Shown piece by piece: positions 22,016 to 31,623 of a stretch of DNA of 64,000 bases; the first letter of the stretch is position 1, and every line of letters begins with the position of its first letter. The notes beneath the pieces were generated by a model that saw only the letters and a program-made list of their open reading frames with translations, was not told where the DNA came from and made no database searches. The stretch is from positions 8,026,879 to 8,090,878 of the forward strand of contig NC_067206.1 of the NCBI RefSeq assembly GCF_026262505.1. Reading direction: 5' to 3'. The position numbers and the translations under genes were made by a program. Origin of the DNA: Trichomonas vaginalis G3. Its lineage: Eukaryota; Parabasalia; Trichomonadida; Trichomonadidae.

Positions 22016-23218
22016 ATGGCAAAATCATTTTTTATTATGGGACCTTTATCTAGTGCCGCTAATGCTTACCCTCAGGCATTTGCTTATATCCCTCCAGATG
22101 AGTATGTTCCTATGTCTGGATACCGCCCTGACAACAAGGATGATTCAATTGTCACGCATCAACCTGTGACCAACTGTTCACTTGTGCATAACCCGACTCT
22201 ACTGAAAGGATGGGTGCATGCCATATGGTCGCTTTTACCTACAAATGGGCTCGGGCCCTGCCCAAGATCCTCCCATTTTGAAGCATACGATGCAGAACAC
22301 GAAATTCTTTACATCGGATACGGCCTTAACAAAGAGAATCAGCCATTAAATGATATATGGAAGTATGATTTCCATGTTAAGTCCTGGGCTCAGCTACCCG
22401 TAAACGGATTTGATATCATGCCACGTTCTGGTTCAAGAGCTACGCTTATGAAGAACTACTTAGTCATTTTTGGCGGATATAATACAGGAACAAAGGAATA
22501 TATCGCCGATTTACACATAATTAATCTCGATACTTACGAAATCCTTCGCCCAGAGTTCAGTGGACCAGTCCCAGCTCCTCGTTCATCACCGCTTGTTACA
22601 TCATACGAGGACAAGATTATAATCTGGGGTGGCTATAATGGAAAATTCTTATCCGAGCTGAACATCCTCAATACAACAGAAAAGACATGGTCATTCATCG
22701 AAAAAGATGTTAAGGGACGTACAGGATTCCCACATGTCCAAGACGGAAAAATGATTTACATTCAAGGCGGAGCCACAGATGAAAATGCCGTTTTGATGAC
22801 ATTAGATCTCGAAACATTGGAAATAGGAGGCTTTATGCCAAAAGGACAGCCTGTAAACTCCAAATTAATCGGTTCCTCAATGGTGAAGACAGGACCTGTC
22901 TTACTTCTCATCGGAGGAAGGTCCAACGCACAATACACACACGTTTACGCTTATCATCTCGAGCGCCAGACTTGGATGTACTTCCATATCGCTCCAGATG
23001 GTGAAACTGTTTCCACAGTTGATGGAGATGTTGATGACAATGGCCTGTTCATGTTGCCAAGAACACAAAATACATCTCTTGTTTACAGAGAAGAAGAGCG
23101 CTCTGTCTTCGGATTCCTTGGTGCTCCTTTAATGGATCCACCAATGATCCATAAACTGTGCGTCGGACCATCACTTGCAGTTATCAACTTACAAGATGAT
23201 ATGTTGAGAATGATTTGA
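22016..23218 (+). CDS. Kelch-repeat beta-propeller protein
   Basis: 400 aa from the first ATG, 393 from a second at 22,037. A TCATTTTT initiator at 22,025 lies 10 bases before the second ATG, so translation may really begin at MGPLSSAANA. At least five kelch blades are visible from residue ~65 on, with R-S-S/G-S-R turns, double glycines (IFGGYNTG, IWGGYNGK, IQGGAT, LIGGRS) and following W residues (IWKYDF, KTWSFIE, QTWMYF). It is probably a cytosolic protein-interaction propeller; the partner is unknown. Codon use is richer in C/G than the surroundings, as in well-expressed trichomonad genes. It stands between two transposons. Confidence 0.92.
   Translation: MAKSFFIMGPLSSAANAYPQAFAYIPPDEYVPMSGYRPDNKDDSIVTHQPVTNCSLVHNPTLLKGWVHAIWSLLPTNGLGPCPRSSHFEAYDAEHEILYIGYGLNKENQPLNDIWKYDFHVKSWAQLPVNGFDIMPRSGSRATLMKNYLVIFGGYNTGTKEYIADLHIINLDTYEILRPEFSGPVPAPRSSPLVTSYEDKIIIWGGYNGKFLSELNILNTTEKTWSFIEKDVKGRTGFPHVQDGKMIYIQGGATDENAVLMTLDLETLEIGGFMPKGQPVNSKLIGSSMVKTGPVLLLIGGRSNAQYTHVYAYHLERQTWMYFHIAPDGETVSTVDGDVDDNGLFMLPRTQNTSLVYREEERSVFGFLGAPLMDPPMIHKLCVGPSLAVINLQDDMLRMI
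22025..22037 (+). promoter_or_regulatory. Initiator-like TCATTTTT before the second kelch ATG
   Basis: TCATTTTT fits the trichomonad initiator TCA(C/T)(T/A), with the ATG 10 bases beyond its A, the usual very short 5' leader. It would place the first ATG (22,016) upstream of the transcript start. Confidence 0.45.
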
Positions 23219-23664
23219 TAATTTTTTTTTATTTATCAATTTTATTGATAATCTAAACTATCATTGTTTTCTAACTGATATATCTAATGAATTTTTCCAA
23301 CTATTGCCATTTATAGTATTACGACTCAATTCTCGAAATCTTCTGGTTCATTTTCAAACCAAGTATCATCTGATTTATCTATTTCTCAGGCAACATCACT
23401 GTATTCGATCTTGATGAAACGATATGACTCATTTCTTCCTTTGACTTTGGATATGTTGATCAATTTTTTTTTAATTTCTTCATTAGATACACTTTCTACA
23501 TAATATAGAGACGAATTCTCTAAAAGTTCTATTAAAGGAAGCAAATTCAAAATAAAAAATAAGCTAATACTGATAAGAATCATCCCCAGAAGACCTGAAC
23601 GGTCATTTTCATATCAAAACTTAGCAAAGTAACACGGATTAACCTCATATTGAAACAATATTAA
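23219..23664. other. Intergenic region 3' of kelch
   Basis: Mostly noncoding. A 65-codon minus-strand frame with an ATG (23,386-23,583) starts with a hydrophobic stretch (ISLFFILNLLPLIELL) but has no recognisable domain. I do not call it a gene. The region ends with the ttaa (23,661-23,664) that flanks the next transposon. Confidence 0.4.
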
Positions 23665-24458
23665 GGGTCCACTGTAAGGCCAAATAAGGTCTATCGTCGT
23701 CCCAAAAATATTGCTCGAGATGGTGTTTTACTAAGGCCCAAAACTTAAAAAAACACAAAAAAATTAACTTTACTCTTTTGAGATCCTTATCAGATACGCA
23801 TCAATTTGATGCAGTATCGCAGTTCAAATCTGATTTTTTAATGTAGATGTACTCTAACATCCTTTAAAAAATGCAAAATGATATTAATTAAGCTTTTCAT
23901 TTCTGTATCATACACGAAACAAAATCGTTCATTATACTAAAATTTATCAAAGTTTGATTAATGAAAAAATAATATCTAAATTTTTACATTGAGTCGGCTA
24001 TTGATATGGTTAATATTAAATCTTGTAAAAATTGGCATTATCCAGAATAATACCCACTAAAATACACAATTTTTTTTAAAAAAATTTTATCAATTGTTAT
24101 GGTATATCTTTATGATAATGAATAAAATGCTTATTTTTCATAAGTAAATACATAATTTATGCTTAAACACAAAAAATAACACGAAAATTTTTGGCCAACA
24201 TATCTAAACTAAGGATAATGGTTTGAATATATAAACAATAATACTTTGTCCAGGGAATTAAATTTGTGCTATCCAATTGTCAATTCTTTGAATTTTTTTT
24301 AAATGCAAGATATCCCGGCATTAGCCTCAATAAATATATATATTATGCATCATAATATTAGTTTGTAATGGCATTAAAGCGAAATTCCTAATTTTTTCTC
24401 AATTAAATTCCTTGAAAAACATCGGAATTAATGATTGGAAATAGGTCAAAATGTAATA

Positions 24459-25700
24459 AACAGAAATTCATCAAAAGTGACAGCTCTCAATTTTTTGACA
24501 TTTGTAAATTCTAAATTAAATGAGAAAAATGAAATAATACTAAGCATAATACAATATTCTAGATTTAATTATAATTAGGAAAAAGTTAGTTTTGAGAGTA
24601 CTTTTCATAGGCATATAGAATGAAATCTTCTGAAAAATAATATCACATAAACTCATATTATTTTCTAATATATAACTATTTTATATAAAAATCAAATTCA
24701 ATGATCTTAAAAGCGAAGGATAAACCTCAAAATTTACGAATATAATGAGTGGGAATATAATGCTTATCTATCATAAAACCATATGAAATATCAATTTTTG
24801 CTTTACGCCTAATTTTTGACGACAATTAGCAAAAAATGTTAAATGTTAACACTCAGTCCATTTGAATATGAAAAATAAAATTGACTTTGATTAAATGTTT
24901 TTATTTATCATGCAATTCTTCTTGCGACCAAAGATTTGAATAAAAGTTCAAAAAATAAGATAGCTTAAAAAATAATATACGGTAGTGTTTACTAATAGAT
25001 GAATAGTATATAAATTCTATTAAAATGGATTTGATCCAAAAAAATATAAAACCAAAAATAATTGTTATAATTTAAATGAAGAAGTAATTTAAAACGATTT
25101 TATTTATGATCAAATTTTATATATTTTTTTGGATCAAATCCATTTTAATAGAATTTATATACTATTCATCTATTAGTAAACACTACCGTATATTATTTTT
25201 TTAAGCTATCTTATTTTTTGAACTTTTATTCAAATCTTTGGTCGCAAGAAGAATTGCATGATAAATAAAAACATTTAATCAAAGTCAATTTTATTTTTCA
25301 TATTCAAATGGACTGAGTGTTAACATTTAACATTTTTTGCTAATTGTCGTCAAAAATTAGGCGTAAAGCAAAAATTGATATTTCATATGGTTTTATGATA
25401 GATAAGCATTATATTCCCACTCATTATATTCGTAAATTTTGAGGTTTATCCTTCGCTTTTAAGATCATTGAATTTGATTTTTATATAAAATAGTTATATA
25501 TTAGAAAATAATATGAGTTTATGTGATATTATTTTTCAGAAGATTTTGTGTTCTTCTTCAAAATTTTATTTTTTTATTAAAAAGAATCTTTACAAAATAT
25601 ACATTTACTTTAATTAATATTTAAAAACGTGCTCTATCAAAAGTTCCAAAAATTCAATATTTTAGCTTTTCTGAGGTGTCACTTTTGATGAATTTCTGTT
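24459..25700. mobile_element. Inner TA-flanked inverted-repeat element, 1,242 bp
   Basis: A 24-bp perfect inverted repeat lies at 24,459-24,482 and 25,677-25,700, starting aacagaaattcatc and ending at the agtgaca block. It is bordered by TA at 24,457-24,458 and 25,701-25,702. Size, TIR length and TA flanks fit a Tc1/mariner-type element, a group known in Trichomonas, but there is no transposase frame: the interior is a giant palindrome. It may instead be simply an outer, more diverged shell of that palindrome. Confidence 0.6.
24623..25546. repeat. Near-perfect 924-bp palindrome (arms ~427 bp, 71-bp spacer)
   Basis: The left arm 24,623-25,048 is the reverse complement of 25,120-25,546, with only a one-base difference in an A-run seen on reading through. 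The spacer is 25,049-25,119. There is no coding potential. Such identity in noncoding, AT-rich DNA implies recent formation, arm-to-arm conversion, or an assembly inversion artefact. A transcript across it would fold into a long double-stranded hairpin. Confidence 0.93.
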
Positions 25701-26021
25701 TACAACAAAAAAAATTCCTAATATAAAACTTATACTTAAGATAAAATTAAAATTCGAAAATATCTATTTTTCAAAACACGCATCCAAAAGCGAAAAAATT
25801 CGAAAAAATCATGTTCTTATAAAACTCACTGATTTTGCAATTTTTATGAAATTTGAAGTGATAGAATATATTACCATCTTATTGAAACATATGCTTCATT
25901 GTTGTATTCACATAATATTAATCAGAACACTAGGAAAAGTGGATTTTCGAAAAATGACGATAATGATTATTTGCAAATCGCCTCTCAATTTTGAGAGACT
26001 TTCAATTTTTACAGTGGACCC

Positions 26022-26386
26022 TTAAGAACAAATTTCCATCAGAAGCATGACATCGATTGAAAAGTTAATACCATAATAAAGATCCTTGATGATCATGTAC
26101 CGTAGAGCAAGTAACAAAATCACTTGTTGAACCCAAACTTTCAGAATATCAATGGGCTATTGTAAACTTTTCAAACCATTGAAAAAATTATCTTATTTCA
26201 GTACATATTATACAAATCTTCGAAATCAAAATAATATTATTAAGCATGACGAGCCCTGATCCATTTTAAAGCGATATTGCTTCTTGTAAAATCGATTTAG
26301 CATTCAAAAAGTTAATCATCGACGAAAGGTATGAGAAAAAAATTATAAAAAAACAGTTTGAAAGAAATCATAATTTAAAACAATTG
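26022..26386. promoter_or_regulatory. Upstream region of the ABC transporter with initiator-like TCATAA
   Basis: Noncoding. TCATAA at 26,368-26,373 fits the initiator consensus and lies 17 bases before the ATG at 26,387. Nothing else was recognised. Confidence 0.45.
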
Positions 26387-28903
26387 ATGACCGAACAACA
26401 GAAGCATAGGAAGCCATTCTTTGTACACAAGCATTTTCGTGCAGTCCTTTTTAGAAGATGGGTTATGTTCAAGCGCTCATGGAAGGCGATCGTTACATCT
26501 TCTGTCGGTACAATTGTTTTTTCTGCTCTAGCCATTATTTGCTATTATTTGATGGTCACCTTTATGAAATCTGATACAGAACCATTTACCTTCAAGACAT
26601 TTAAGACAAATTCCCCATATTTCGTTGCCGTTAACCAGACAAATTTGGCTGGACAATTACAAACACCAGGATTTCAAGATATCTATGATGAATTTGCCCA
26701 AGTATATAAAGATGATACCGGAAAGGATATCAAGTACCTTTATTTCGACAACATTTCCGACTGCAACAAATTTATGTACGACCATGCCACCGATACGACC
26801 GATGATATTGAGTATATCAACTTTGGATACTCATATAATGGAAGAATTGCTACTACATTTAATGTGACAGGTATGCCAATGCCAATTCCAATCTTTCCGT
26901 ATAATTTCACTTTGATTTACAACGCAACATTCAATCGTGCACTTAGAATCAGCCAAATCAACCTCTTCAGAGTTTTATGGAAGCTTACATTTGGTCACGA
27001 ATATGATTTTGATGTTAGCTACATCAGACTTTACTTACAACTCCAGCAAATGGCTTTCGGACAATTAGGACCAATGCTTATTGCTGCAGGCCTTTGTTCC
27101 ATCATTCCTCTTATCATTTCCCAACCAATTACAGATATCAACGGAGAAGTTCGTCCATACATGATTTCTTGCACCCTCACGATATTCCCTTACTGGATTG
27201 CTACATTCGTCATCGATTTGGCCATCTGGATTATTGATGTAACTTTCATTTGGATTATTTTCCTTGCCTGTCAAATCCAAGCCTTCATTGATAACGCATT
27301 CAACACATGGTATGCGCTTGTTCTTTGCGGACCAGGATTCATTCTTTTCATTTATTGTCTTTCATTTTGTTTCAGTTCTGCTGATTCTGCCTCTCGCCAA
27401 GCCTTTATGATGCTTTCCATCCTTCTTCTTGTCCCAATGATTGTCGATATCGTTAGAAACATGGAAGATCCTCCTGTTTGGGTTGATGTGATTTATTCTT
27501 TCCTTCCTCACATATCTATCCAAAGAATTCTCATGTACATGTTATCAACAATGGGATTCTTCAAACAGGACCTTACTTATTTCTTCAAACATGAACGTTG
27601 CAGAATTTATCTTATTATGCAATTCTGCGTCATTGTTTTATACAGTGTCATTCTTTGGATCATCGAAAGTGTCCGTCTCAGTGTCCAGAAGCATCGTGCT
27701 CAACATGCTTTTGGTAATTTCACTCAATTCTTCAAAGATCAGAAAGCAAAACATCCTGTTACAGAAGAAGCCCATCAAATGGAAGAAATGGTCAATGATA
27801 CGAACAACAAATACGCTGTTCGTATTCACAACGCCAGCCGTCTCTTCTTCAACACGGCAGGAGAACCAATTCCTGCTGTAAACTGTGTTTCTTTGGGTGT
27901 CAAGAAAGGATCATTGTTTGGTTTCTTGGGAGCGAACGGTGCAGGAAAAACAACATTAATTAGAATGATCACTGGTTTATTACCTCCTTCTGATGGAACA
28001 ATCGAAATCAACGGTGTTTCCATTGAAGATTTCTATGATCCAACTTTGTTATCAATTTGTCCTCAATTCAACACACATCTTTGTGATGAAATGACTCCTG
28101 CTGAGCATTTCAAACTTTACTCTATGTTGTTCCAAATGTATGATGAACAGGCGAAAGAAGAAACAGACAAACTCATCAAATTACTTGAAATTGAAGAACT
28201 CAAAGATAAACCAATCAGAGATTTATCTGCTGGTGATGTTAGAAAACTCGCAATTGCTTTGTGTTTCCTTGGCCCTGCAGAGATTATTTTGCTCGATGAA
28301 CCAACAGCTCCTTTGGATCCTGTAGCAAGAAAACACGTTCATGAAATGATTTCTACTTTCAAAGGTGAGAAAACATTCATGTTGTGCACACATCTTTTGA
28401 GTGAAGCTGAATCTCTTTGCGATGAAATCTCAATCATGATCAAAGGAAACGTTTACACTGTTGGATCTCCACAGTATTTGTCTCAGAGATTTGGTACAGA
28501 GTTCAAGATCGATATCTCTATGACTGAAGGAACTGCTGACGCTAAAGCTAAAGTTGACAATTTCTTCAAGGAAAAGATTCCTCAGGCTGAGTTGTCAATC
28601 ATGAGACCAAGAGCAAGAATTTACTCTGTCCCTGCTACGTCAACAACATTATGCGATTTGTTTGATGTGATGCAAAACGGAAAACAAGGAGATAATGGAT
28701 TTGACTACTACACATGTTCATCTTCTAGCCTTGAAAGAGTTTTCATGGAAATTGTTCACATGTCTGAATGCGAAGATCTTGTCGTTGTAAACAATGATGA
28801 GAAAAAGAAAGATGGATCAAGAAGAAGCAGTGCAACAAATGATGGAGAAAATCCTGCTTTCACTATTGATGACACAGATACAAACGAACCACCTTCATTG
28901 TAA
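26387..28903 (+). CDS. ABCA-type half transporter (TMD-NBD)
   Basis: 838 aa from the ATG at 26,387; a TTG just before is not needed. The N-terminus is cytosolic and basic, then TM1 (~33-57), a ~170-residue luminal/extracellular loop, and a cluster of about six membrane segments (~225-440). The single nucleotide-binding domain has Walker A GANGAGKTT near 515, the Q-loop CPQFN, a signature loop LSAGD instead of LSGGQ near 613, Walker B IILLDEPTAPLDP near 635 and the H-loop CTHLL near 667. A polar tail ends the protein. Domain order and the long first loop fit the ABCA/ABCH-like lipid-exporter class. It would work as a dimer in a membrane; substrate unknown. Confidence 0.93.
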   Translation: MTEQQKHRKPFFVHKHFRAVLFRRWVMFKRSWKAIVTSSVGTIVFSALAIICYYLMVTFMKSDTEPFTFKTFKTNSPYFVAVNQTNLAGQLQTPGFQDIYDEFAQVYKDDTGKDIKYLYFDNISDCNKFMYDHATDTTDDIEYINFGYSYNGRIATTFNVTGMPMPIPIFPYNFTLIYNATFNRALRISQINLFRVLWKLTFGHEYDFDVSYIRLYLQLQQMAFGQLGPMLIAAGLCSIIPLIISQPITDINGEVRPYMISCTLTIFPYWIATFVIDLAIWIIDVTFIWIIFLACQIQAFIDNAFNTWYALVLCGPGFILFIYCLSFCFSSADSASRQAFMMLSILLLVPMIVDIVRNMEDPPVWVDVIYSFLPHISIQRILMYMLSTMGFFKQDLTYFFKHERCRIYLIMQFCVIVLYSVILWIIESVRLSVQKHRAQHAFGNFTQFFKDQKAKHPVTEEAHQMEEMVNDTNNKYAVRIHNASRLFFNTAGEPIPAVNCVSLGVKKGSLFGFLGANGAGKTTLIRMITGLLPPSDGTIEINGVSIEDFYDPTLLSICPQFNTHLCDEMTPAEHFKLYSMLFQMYDEQAKEETDKLIKLLEIEELKDKPIRDLSAGDVRKLAIALCFLGPAEIILLDEPTAPLDPVARKHVHEMISTFKGEKTFMLCTHLLSEAESLCDEISIMIKGNVYTVGSPQYLSQRFGTEFKIDISMTEGTADAKAKVDNFFKEKIPQAELSIMRPRARIYSVPATSTTLCDLFDVMQNGKQGDNGFDYYTCSSSSLERVFMEIVHMSECEDLVVVNNDEKKKDGSRRSSATNDGENPAFTIDDTDTNEPPSL

Positions 28904-29433
28904 TTTTTTTTTATTTTTTATTTGTTCTATCTCTTTCTTTTGTTATTTCGTCTAAAATAATATTTACCTTTTTTATTAATTAAGTTTTACTAATGAACCA
29001 TAATTCTATTAACTTATTTACCAGATTTTATCAAATAATTACTTGATTTAGACAAATTTTGGAATTATTATACCAAAATAGATTAAAATATGTTGAAATA
29101 GAGGCTATGCTGCATCTCGATTGTATCAATATTGTGTATAAATCAATAAAGTCAGATATCATACTGAATATTTCTGGAAAATATCTTTATTGCTATCATG
29201 TTTCACAATAAATATACAATTGTATCCAAAATATATCATATACAATATGCAATAGTATACATTTTTGCATTAAAATCATTTTGTTCCTCATTTTGTATCA
29301 TGGATATTGTGAAAAACTTAACAATTAACTTATTTATTGAATGAAATGCATTAGAAATAGTAATGTAAATATGAGAACAGAATTTAAATTTTACTACAAT
29401 TAACAAGTATAAAATGAACTGAAATAGATTAGA
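28904..29433. other. Intergenic region between convergent genes
   Basis: About 530 AT-rich bases between the ABC transporter and the minus-strand PROPPIN gene. No open frame, repeat or RNA seen. Confidence 0.6.
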
Positions 29434-30375
29434 TTATACAAGGAAATCGTTAGAAGAATCCAGTGCTATTTCGTTCAGTGCGTCATTAAAGTGGAGAGTG
29501 AATAAAGAGCCTGCAGAGATTGCTGCAACAATTTTATTATCGCCAGCAAATGAGATTGATGTATGTTGGCTATCTGGAACTTTCCATGTTGCAGTAGAGC
29601 GTTTTGTTTCATCATAATTATCTTCGATTGCAAAAACATGGAGAGTGTTCTTTGTAGATGTAGTAGCGATGATATTTGCTGTTTGGCAAAATGCAATGGA
29701 TTGGATAGTAGCTGAAAAAGAGCCACGTCTGAATTCACAAATTTTATCTCCTGTTTTTGAATTGAAAACACGTATAATTGTACCTACTTCACTGGATGTT
29801 GCAATCATAGATCCATCAATGTTAAATTTGATGTGAGTCATTGCATGGTTGTGAGCAGGAATCGATTTATCTAATGAGCCGCTTGCTTCGACAGAAACAA
29901 TACGAAGTGCACCTGTTTGACGGCCACACATTGCGATGACATAGCTGTTATCGATGATAACAAAGTCGCATGGGGCATTTTCGTTTGGAACACAACGTAA
30001 TTGAGTATATAGACCAGCAGGTTCGAAATTGTAAACGCGAATTTCATTCTTTAAGGCAATTGCGAACATTTTAGGTAGCATATATAGACCTTTGATTGTT
30101 TCTGGACAGTCAATTTGCGTTAATGGTCTGTGAATTGAGCAATCAAAGACACAAACTGATTTATCACTAAAGGATCTCTGTCCTTCAACACCGGAGTAAA
30201 CTACTTTGTTGATTCCTGTCATTGTAATTGCATGTGATATTTGTCTGTTTTCTATTTGCCTGAATTTCTCTTCAAATGGGAGAGTGTTGTATACTCCAAA
30301 GCCATTTGAGTAGCTAACGCACATTGTCTTACCATCATTAGTAAACGTAATGTGGTTAATCGTAGCCCCGCTCAT
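29434..30375 (-). CDS. ATG18: PROPPIN (Atg18/WIPI-like) phosphoinositide-binding WD40 protein
   Basis: 313 aa, a complete seven-bladed propeller in length. Blades include SHAITMTGINKVVYSG, SVCVFDCS and TIIRVFNSKTGDKICEF. The diagnostic FRRG motif is at residues 215-218, directly after the IRVF..KTG..I.EF strand, exactly as in Atg18/WIPI proteins. The two arginines bind PI3P and PI(3,5)P2 on opposite sides. Family role: recruitment to PI3P-rich membranes in autophagosome formation or in endolysosomal traffic. ATG5 lies 20 kb away in the same window. Which PROPPIN subfamily (Atg18, Atg21, Hsv2) cannot be settled from sequence alone. Confidence 0.9.
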   Translation of the reverse strand: MSGATINHITFTNDGKTMCVSYSNGFGVYNTLPFEEKFRQIENRQISHAITMTGINKVVYSGVEGQRSFSDKSVCVFDCSIHRPLTQIDCPETIKGLYMLPKMFAIALKNEIRVYNFEPAGLYTQLRCVPNENAPCDFVIIDNSYVIAMCGRQTGALRIVSVEASGSLDKSIPAHNHAMTHIKFNIDGSMIATSSEVGTIIRVFNSKTGDKICEFRRGSFSATIQSIAFCQTANIIATTSTKNTLHVFAIEDNYDETKRSTATWKVPDSQHTSISFAGDNKIVAAISAGSLFTLHFNDALNEIALDSSNDFLV

Positions 30376-31623
30376 TGATTTTAAGATTGAATACTATAAA
30401 TACAACAACATATTTTTCTATTTTATATAATAATCATATTATTTTAACAAATCATCCACAAATTTCCGATTAAAAAAAGGTAACTAAACTCCTTTCGCCG
30501 ATCCGATTTGCCCCATATTTAAAATATAGCTTGCATATGTAGAAGAAAAGCTAATTTTGAAGTACGCCCGAAATCCACCAACAGGATTTCGAGCTACTCA
30601 AAAGGTACTTTTAAATGTGATTTTTTTTATAAAAAATTAAATTTATTTTAAGATCAGACTAAAAACTAATTTTATGGAAAATCTATATCGACAAATTTAT
30701 TACTTATTGGGTATATAGATTTTTTGATTATGGCGATTATGTCTGATATGCTTCCAATAAGCCAAAACACATTTCATACTGATTTCTATAAAAGGTATCT
30801 TTATTATAGAAGTGTAAGCTATATCTGTTTGTTTTTTTATTATAACAAATTCAAAATTCTCTTATAAGGACTAGATGAAATCTGTATTATTAAATCATTA
30901 GCTAAATGAAGGTTCAAATAGAAAGTAAATATCAATTTATATGATACTGAAACCAAATAGTTCTTTTAATAAAAGATAACACGCTGAAAATTATTGAGTA
31001 TTTGCAAATCTCAAAAATCTATTGGTGAATTTGGCTCAACTTTTAAAATTATAACATCCATATCAAATCATAAAAGCAGACAAAAATTAAAGCCAAACCT
31101 ATCGGCCAATTTTTTTTGATATTTTGATTTTTGAGGTATACTTTTAAAAGTGGATTTAAAGCACTGATGAAAAAACATTAACTTCTGTCGTTATGATTAT
31201 TGATTTAGACAATAATGATTTTAATCTTTGATTATCAAAACACTAAAGTCATCTTTTTAACATTTGCTTGGTAGCATTAACTCAAGTCTAAAGTACTATT
31301 TTATGTGGCACTCTTAGAATTTTTGTATTCATTGTACACGCTGAAATAGTACCATTAAAGTTATGGCGGACTTTCAAAAAATAGTTTGGTCACCTTTGAT
31401 TAAAATTTGATCATGGTTTTTCATTCTGAACTAATTTAGTATTGATACAAACTCATGGAAAATGATCATAATTTTAAGGAAACTTTCTTTAATAAAATCA
31501 AAATGAATTTTCTTGAAATTTATAGGTTTTGCTGACTTAATAGATAGTTTGTTTTGAAAAAAGAATCGAGATATTCAAATTTTTAATATAAAAAGACTAA
31601 AATAAAAGAAAGTATAAAATAAA
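30376..31623. other. Intergenic region, 1.25 kb
   Basis: No gene. It contains a small hairpin (cgaaatcc ... ggatttcg, near 30,569-30,591) and two similar blocks, aaaaggtacttttaaa (30,600) and ggtatacttttaaaag (31,135), that might be remains of a short repeat. Otherwise AT-rich sequence with nothing recognisable. Confidence 0.5.

Larger units (their letters stand above)
23665..26021. mobile_element. Outer non-autonomous DNA transposon, ~2.36 kb
   Basis: Left end gggtccactgtaa and right end ttacagtggaccc (one inner position differs at the right, tttacagtggaccc) form a terminal inverted repeat, and ttaa follows each outer end (23,661-23,664 and 26,022-26,025). The duplication can be read as TTAA (piggyBac-like) or as TA with one more TIR base (Tc1/mariner-like); sequence alone cannot decide. 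No transposase frame exists. A second TA-flanked inverted-repeat element and a long palindrome are nested inside. Confidence 0.75.

Noticed and set aside
30560-31150. Possible small transposon bounded by ggtactttt-like blocks
   Set aside because: The blocks are direct rather than inverted, imperfect, and have no target duplication.
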